Below are positions 58,156-64,000 of a DNA stretch of 64,000 nt, one piece after another; positions within the stretch are counted from its first letter, which is position 1; every line of letters begins with the position of its first letter. Made by a program: the position numbers and the translations under genes. The notes below the pieces were generated by a model. It saw only the letters and a program-made list of their open reading frames with translations, did not search any database and was not told the DNA's origin. Source of the stretch: Tomocerus qinae (lineage: Eukaryota > Arthropoda > Collembola > Entomobryomorpha > Tomoceridae); assembly GCA_020055645.1 (NCBI GenBank), contig CM034546.1:52762001-52826000 (forward strand). Reading direction: 5' to 3'.

Positions 58156-58615
58156 TGTTTGGACCACTGAAATCCTCCTACCCGGATGAAAACGCGATCC
58201 AGAAAATGTGTCTGATGTGGATGTACTGAGTGTGTCACTATGGATGACTGACCGGATAAACTTTGACTGATTGGCCAGGGCTAAAATAAAAGAGATCGAT
58301 ACTCTACGGCTTTACTCGATTTTCACTCGTTTTATTAACAAACTAGAGAAAGAATAGTTAATTAGTTAAAACTTGTAAATTAGACTGATAAAAAACTGAA
58401 ATTATCTAATTGTACAAAATACTTCCTATCTCTAGTACTAGAATGAATTGAATTGCCCAGAAACTGTTGAGCGTCCTTCCTCTAGCAACTCTGCAGCACA
58501 ATTACAACAAGAATAAACTCGTTTTCTCTATCTTACGCTAAAAGGAAAGAGACTACCAACAGAGGGCACATAATACTACAAATTAATAATAAAATAAAGC
58601 TCCCCAAATCCTACA
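58156..58615 (-). repeat. 5' LTR of BEL/Pao element
   Basis: 460 bp, same ends as the 3' LTR. Followed by target duplication GGGTC at 58616-58620. Confidence 0.95.
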
Positions 58616-58887
58616 GGGTCAATAAAAAAGTACGAAAGTCGAGTACAAAGGGCAATACTTAGAATGGTTTTCATTTAGTCAATATTAAATCATAATTACA
58701 ATGTCAATTGGGAACTTTGAATGATTTTTATAGTTAGTCAAAATTAAATAAACATTTAATTGATTTTTAGCTCAAAAAATGAAGCTTGTAGTTTAGAGTG
58801 TTGAGTCCTAATGGGAAAACGATTCTGCCCATTTTCACTTCTCCAAAACATTAACTCGGGAAGAAAAAGAGGAAATAATTAAACTAT

Positions 58888-59082
58888 TTGAAGGGGGGAT
58901 ACAAAAACCAAACTTCTATATGGCATGTTATATTCAACACCGTGTCTTTTCGGGATTCAAAATGTGCCTGTCCAATCTATCAAAAAAACTATATGTGCAA
59001 ACATATAATTGGAATTACTGGCATGAGAAATTTACATACCAATGTAGTCACCCCCGTTATGGATAGGGTTTTCAGGGTATAA
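58888..59082 (+). pseudogene. SWIM zinc-finger fragment
   Basis: A short open stretch contains CACP...YMCKHIIGI, the C-x-C...C-x-H pattern of SWIM zinc fingers, which are typical of MULE-type transposases and related proteins. Only about 64 residues are open, with no larger protein around it, so it is a relic rather than a gene. The sequence just after it (TAAATAGAAAAAGGTTTATT) resembles 52665-52685 on the other side of the BEL element. Confidence 0.55.
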
Positions 59083-59126
59083 ATAGAAAAAGGTTTATTG
59101 TCAATAAATATGCCTATATATGTTGT

Positions 59127-59402
59127 ATATCGTCTGCCTAATATTACAACGTAACAAGCCATTTCATCATGACTGCTACAAAGTAACAAACCATTTTATC
59201 ATGGCTGAGACAAAGTAACAAACCATTTTATCATGGCTGAGACAAGGTAACAAACCTAACTCCTGATACAGTGGTTTGTTACTTTGTCGCGGTCATGATA
59301 AAATGGTTTGTTACTTTGTCTCAGCCATGATAAAATGGTTTGTTACTTTGTAGCAGTCATGATGAAATGGCTTGTTACGTTGTAATATTAGGCAGACGAT
59401 AT
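59127..59402. repeat. Palindromic array: inverted repeat made of 32-bp direct repeats
   Basis: 276 bp with nearly perfect arms starting ATATCGTCTGCCTAATATTA. Inside each arm is a set of three 32-bp units (AACAAACCATTTTATCATGG then CTGAGACAAAGT). The loop is about 20-25 bases near 59255. No coding. Confidence 0.9.
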
Positions 59403-59760
59403 GCCATGTGTTACTGGAAACAACTATAAAAATAATATTACGTTACTGAAAGAACACATGTTGTAGTTTATAAATTGAAATACTATTTCAAATTATACAC
59501 TTACAAAAATATTACGGATTACTATCAAAACAATAAAGGCTGTTGGACATAGTATATTGAACTTTGACATTATAAATTAGTGATTAATTAAATCAATTAA
59601 TAATAATAAATAATTAATTCGTCAAAAATTTGGACTCAGCCTGAAATGTATTAGATTTCAATCTTGAAAATACAAAAATACAGACAACAGAGCCGACTCA
59701 GCCAATTCACAGCCAAGGACTAAAACCTACAGCAAGCCGTAACAGAAGCTCGCCTGAGTA
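59403..59760. other. Intergenic; ends with a dispersed 40-nt phrase
   Basis: Nothing recognised until AAAACCTACAGCAAGCCGTA at 59724, also found at 51174. Confidence 0.5.
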
Positions 59761-59763
59761 AAG

Positions 59764-59892
59764 GTTCTCGGGTATTAATTGGCTTCTCGGGTATTAATTG
59801 GCTTCTCGGGTATTAATTGGCTTCTCGGGTATTAATTGGCTTCTCGGGTATTAATTGGCTTCTCGGGTATTAATTGGCTTCTCGGGTATTAA
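59764..59892 (+). repeat. 19-bp tandem repeat
   Basis: Seven near-identical copies of TTCTCGGGTATTAATTGGC, the last one diverging at its end. Confidence 0.95.
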
Positions 59893-61095
59893 TTAACAAC
59901 AATACCAGTGTTGAGGGAGTTGGCAATAGGCCCGTAATTGAGGCCTGCACCCAGTACTATCACTTTGTAGTGAGGCAGTACACCCCATATGACATACATA
60001 TATACATACGACTGTTTACTAATACTTCTTGCCATGCAAAATTCCTGTGTGTCTCATAAACTTTAATTCGCAACCAAATTTCTTTCCTATTTAAAAACAA
60101 CGACTGATTAAAACTTAATTTTCTACATCTATACTGTAATTGCGTAGTTTTGATATCGCAAATTTGTAGAATGCTACAAATTTGTGGATTGCAATTTGAT
60201 ATTGCATATATTAATTGTATAAGAATTCTGAGAGTTTCAACAATATTGACTTTTATAGAAGTAGTGTACCTACTTTTGTTCCTTGAAATACTACGAATTG
60301 TTCTGTGTCAAAGCTGTAAAAACATTAATATATAAATATAGTTTAACAAAACGTATAACTTAAACCAAAATCAATATTTCTGAAGTGAAATCGACACAGA
60401 AAAGTCACACTCTAAATAAATTTCAGCATATTTTAATCAAGTTTGAGGTTGAGGATTCGGTACCCAACATTTAAGTACAAAATGCGCTGACTCAACCGTT
60501 GAAAAAAAGTACGGTATCGGGGAAGGGCATTTGCTTCGGCTAATTTTTTGAGACAGAGTGCATAACATTAGACACTTGTAATTTTTACCACTCATAAAAG
60601 AATGTCATAGGAAAATTTGAAGATCATTACTGAATGTGGCTTATTTTTAGTTTCGGGACTACAGCTGTGTCAATCGGACGCATTTTCCCATTAAATTACA
60701 TTGTAAATAAATCCCAAGTGGAAAAAAACAACGAGTGCATTAGCCCAAAGCATTGAGATTTTCACCTTAAACAGTACAAATATCAAATATTGTGTACTGT
60801 GATTTTCAACTGTGGCTTTTTCTTATTTGTGAAACTAAAGCAAAAATCATGAAAAAAATTCCAAAATATGCTGTATAAACTTTAGAATTTACTATACCTA
60901 TGACTAAGCAAGTCACTTGATGTGCAGTTGCTTAGTTGACCTTTAGGCATGAGAATGATATTATGTACAGCATGACAATTGCTCTAATAAAAGCCAAACT
61001 AATTGCCATGGTTTATGAAAACAAGTTTGTTTATAATAATATCAACCATTGATCCATGGAAGTGGGACTGTTTTTAATGTTAACACTCATGTGTA
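59893..61095. other. Intergenic, nothing recognised
   Basis: About 1.2 kb, AT-rich, no supported gene or repeat. Confidence 0.5.
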
Positions 61096-61097
61096 AC

Positions 61098-61300
61098 CAA
61101 GGAGTATTAACTGGTCTGGTGTCCTTGGTTTCTCTTCTACTTTATCAGGAGAGTTCAGCTAGGCATTTTGCGCGAATATCTATAGGAGATGTTTTCGTTT
61201 CTTATACGATTGTTGCCAAAGAAAACTGGCAATATTGTCCCTTTAGTGCCTAGATGGACCCTCCTGATAAAGCCGTTGACATTCCCTGGGTGCACTATGT
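61098..61300. repeat. Foldback element, copy 1
   Basis: TTTATCAGGAGAGTTCAGCT followed by AGGCA near 61140 faces TGCCTAGATGGACCCTCCTGATAAA near 61247-61272 on the other strand. The outer parts (TTAACTGGTCTGG) match copy 2. More decayed than copy 2. Confidence 0.7.
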
Positions 61301-61382
61301 TCCTAGTTCCCAAGTTATCAATTGTTTTTGCAAGTGACCCAATTTAAATAATTTAGTCATCCTCCCTAATTAGCAATATCAG

Positions 61383-61618
61383 AGGAGCTTTAACTAGTAT
61401 GGTATCTCTTTGGTTTTATCAGGAGGGTTCAGCTAGGCACTTAGCGTGAATATCTATTACGGATATTTTTCCTCCCTTATTCGATTGTTGCCAATGACAA
61501 CTGGTAGGATTTGTCCCTTACAGATATTCACGTAAAGTGCCTATCTGTACCCTCCTGAGAAAACCGAAGACATACCAAGGGATACCACACCACCAGTTAA
61601 AGCACCTTGGCAATACCC
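61383..61618. repeat. Foldback element, copy 2
   Basis: The left arm from GAGCTTTAACTAGTATGGTA through TATCAGGAGGGTTCAGCT faces the right arm ending CCAGTTAAAGCACC. It is the same family as 61098-61300, in tandem with it. No coding. Confidence 0.78.
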
Positions 61619-62187
61619 ATTTCATTTTTTTATCGCTGCAGTTTATTAGTAACTAGGGTACCCTTGCCCTGCACTCGACATGTAGTTTTAGGGACATAAG
61701 AGGGCCTTGGGTTTTTGATCAGTTTTCCATTGTCTGTGGCCGGGTCTAGATTTCTTATCCGATACCGTTCTTTGCTTAATGGACTTGAGCTAATTTTACT
61801 CACTTGTTGAGTAATTTGTTCTACCTAAGTTGAGCTAACAATTGCAGTCGGTTAAGGAGGCCGTCTTTACAGACTTGCCGCATTATTTTCCAGGTGTCGT
61901 ATTGTAGATTAACAGTGCAGAGCTCAGAGATTGAACTTCTTCAAGAAGTTCGGAAATCTCTCGAAATGGCGCATGGGGTCAATGAGTTTGGAGTACGGGA
62001 GGATCGTAAAAATATAGCTCCTGCCCCGGAGGAAAGTGTGTACTGTTGTGGCCTCGCTCTGGTCCTCCACCACACCACTCCTCCGTGCGATATCGCGATA
62101 TGAATACAACAACACAATCTAGCCACATTTGATTTGTTTGTATTAGACAAAATGGCAAAGTGAAGCCATTTCACACACACATAACAC

Positions 62188-62402
62188 GCATCGTATAGCC
62201 TAATGTATTAAAACTGCCACCAGTCGTATCTGTATTTTTATAATGCTTGAGCGGGTCCATTGCATGTTTAAAATTCTTATAGGTTAATTTCGTCCCATTT
62301 AACCATTAAGATTTTACACCATAGAATAGGCCCGCGCAAACATTATAAAAATCCAGATACGACTGGTGGTGGCAGATTTAATACATTGGGCTATACGATG
62401 AG
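62188..62402. repeat. Foldback inverted repeat around a 90-bp centre
   Basis: The left arm (CATCGTATAGCCTAATGTAT, then GCCACCAGTCGTATCTG, to ATTTTTATAATG) is complemented by the right arm ending TACATTGGGCTATACGATG. A few mismatches and a 3-base repeat difference (GGTGGTGG) are seen. Confidence 0.87.
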
Positions 62403-62536
62403 TGTTTTGTGTGTTTTCACGCCTCATCAAACCAAGACTTCCTGAATTCCATTCTTATTAAGTGGTGTGCAACACCGTTTAATAGGAATGCCTGATCTGT
62501 CTCTCTGTCCGTCCGTCTGATTATCTGTTAGCACGG

Positions 62537-63060
62537 ATAACTCAAAAACAGTTTGGGATAATCAACCCAAATTTACTGTACGTGATGTAGGGATGAAAAG
62601 CGAGGTCGAGTTCGAAAATGGGCTAAATCGGGCACACCCCTTGCCTGTGGGCATGGTCCAAAAATTAAAAATTGTTGTAACTTTAGTTATTGACAATGTA
62701 GAACGTCATGAGATATTTCGCTCGAAAAGGTTATTTGTTAAGCCATGTCAAGGTCAAGTCACACGTATAAAAAGGTCAAAGGTCATTGGAAAAATTCACT
62801 AAAAACGACGATAACTCAAAAACGGTTTGAGATAATTAACTCAACCTTACTATGCGTGATGTAGGGATGAAAAGCAATGTCGAGTTAGAAAATAAAATAA
62901 ATCAGACACACCCCCTGCCTGTGGGCGTGGTCCAAAAATTAAAAATTGGTGTAACTTTAGTTATTGATATTGTAGAACGTCATGGGATAGCTCGTTCGAA
63001 AATTTTATTCGTTAGGCTATGTCAAGGTCAAAGGTCATTGGAAAAATTCACTAAAAACGT
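62537..63060 (+). repeat. 273-bp tandem duplication
   Basis: Copies start at GATAACTCAAAAAC (62537 and 62810). They share GATGTAGGGATGAAAAGC, GGTCCAAAAATTAAAAATT and AGGTCATTGGAAAAATTCAC. Copy B lacks about 20 bp near its end. The open frames (PLPVGMVQKLK and so on) are parallel in both copies but lack any known motif. Confidence 0.88.
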
Positions 63061-63652
63061 CATGCAACGTCAGATAATTAGTTCAATTTTTTATGCAATT
63101 TCACACCACTTTTTTACATCCATTTGGACATGGTTTATTATTTCACTAGGCCTCCACAGTACTAATTCCGAATTTCAAAATAATTACACATATTAAGGAT
63201 CAGGGGTGGTTCAAAATACGGGGAAATTCAATGAGGGGCAGGTTCTAGACTTAAATTTTTTTAAATTATTGAATTAGATTTTTTTAAATGCAACTATATC
63301 AAAAATCCAGTAACTCCCTTTTGTCCCTGGAAAGTCCACGATCCCAAAAATGCAGGTCCTATAAAAATCGGACTAATCCGAAGCAGAACAGAAATTGAAG
63401 CAGATGAAAAGATGTTATGATGAATTTTAAATGCAATGGAGGTTGACCCTAATTGCTGTTGATGGATAATCCGAGGGCATAAGTCAACGCAATTCCAAAA
63501 AACTAGATTCTAGGAAACGGGGAACTAGGGAAGTGTATTATATTATAGAGATTTCTATACTGACTTATAATAGCATTTCCATCAATGCATTGGCAATAAA
63601 GTTATTGTTATTACTACTTTTGAAGTTGGCATCCTTTCTGGTACTCTTCTTG
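63061..63652. other. Intergenic, nothing recognised
   Basis: No supported gene or repeat. Confidence 0.5.
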
Positions 63653-63654
63653 TA

Positions 63655-63878
63655 CTATGATCGCCAAATAACTTTGGACAATAAGATTGAAGAACAATAA
63701 AACCGATAAAATACATAATAGGCGAGTTCGCGTTTCAGTGAGCACGAACAAAGGAGCTCGTTGAAGCACGAACTCCTGTATTTTTCATGCTCACTGATGC
63801 GCGAACTCGCCTATTATATTTTCTTATCGGTTTTATTATTCTTCAATCTTATTGTCCAAAGTTATTTGGTAATCATAG
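63655..63878. mobile_element. TA-target MITE, copy 2
   Basis: 224 bp flanked by TA (63653-63654 and 63879-63880). The terminal inverted repeats are CTATGAT, two variable bases, then CCAAATAACTTTGGACAATA. The interior is itself palindromic (TAATAGGCGAGTTCGCG facing CGCGAACTCGCCTATTA). Same family as 10447-10625. Confidence 0.9.
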
Positions 63879-64000
63879 TAATAGTCACTGACTTGTCCAA
63901 TTTACTTCCTCCTCCAAACTCGATATTAGATGGTAGACGGTTTGTTTGTGTTTTGTAAGTGTCAGGAAACAATAACATACATTCATAATATCGAGCACAA

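Larger units (their letters stand above)
52746..58615 (-). mobile_element. BEL/Pao LTR retrotransposon, recently inserted but defective
   Basis: 5870 bp, transcribed leftward. Two 460-bp LTRs look identical. The flanking 5-bp duplication is GGGTC (52741-52745 and 58616-58620). Order from the 5' end: LTR, primer site, gag, protease, reverse transcriptase, RNase H, integrase, polypurine tract, LTR. This domain order and the protein motifs are those of BEL/Pao. Coding defects: a frameshift near 54380 and an internal deletion in integrase near 53430. Confidence 0.96.

Noticed and set aside
61894..62180. Overlapping short frames on both strands near 62 kb
   Set aside because: No motif, no splice context, and they overlap each other.

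Overview
The window looks like AT-rich arthropod nuclear DNA, most likely from a hexapod. Four things support this: rapidly duplicating seven-transmembrane chemoreceptors with short introns, an ionotropic-receptor (IR) gene beside a dead copy, a C2H2 zinc-finger protein with a ZAD-like N-terminus, and a mix of BEL/Pao, CR1/Jockey-type LINE, hAT and TA-target MITE repeats. A springtail or other early-branching hexapod would fit the receptor style, but that placement is inference. No prokaryotic features, tRNA or rRNA genes, or CRISPR arrays were seen.

Layout. Positions 1-25.4 kb hold a chemoreceptor cluster. It has five receptor genes that read through once introns are removed: 1-1506 (+, 5' end outside the window), 2019-3264 (-), 6468-7729 (-), 10704-11968 (-) and 23475-25412 (+). 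It also has a receptor fragment at 5980-6185 and a wrecked receptor at 14065-16138. All five share a phase-1 intron after about 121-124 codons; the last gene has a second intron. The genes arose by local duplication that carried flanking DNA along, so the paralogous copies serve as 'empty sites' for dating insertions. Inserted here are a 1.15-kb long-TIR element (8097-9248), two hAT-type MITEs inside the dead receptor, and a 5.3-kb LTR element with no coding capacity (16255-21561).

At 25.5-29.3 kb lies a decayed LINE with ORF1 tail, endonuclease and reverse transcriptase, split by a 412-bp hAT-type MITE. At 31.0-34.0 kb is a three-exon, 16-finger zinc-finger gene (-). At 35.2-38.0 kb are a 130-bp satellite and a roughly 300-bp tandem duplication. 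At 40.1-42.0 kb is an intact single-exon IR gene (+), followed at 45.2-45.8 kb by a truncated, frameshifted copy.

Positions 45.8-52.6 kb are almost pure repeat: two 1.5-kb units packed with GACGTCA motifs, an array rich in GAATATTC palindromes, a 40-bp array and AT microsatellite. Positions 52.7-58.6 kb hold a BEL/Pao retrotransposon (-) with LTRs identical by eye, a 5-bp target duplication and a tRNA-Trp-type primer site, but a frameshift in pol and a deletion in integrase. Positions 58.6-64 kb carry a SWIM-finger fragment, several palindromic (foldback) elements, tandem repeats and a second copy of the TA-target MITE seen at 10.4 kb.

Functionally, the host genes are chemosensory (receptor cluster and IR) plus one probable transcription factor. 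The rest is mobile or tandem DNA that has repeatedly broken receptor copies. All repeat comparisons and splice joins were made by eye. Product names rest on motif recognition, not on a database search.
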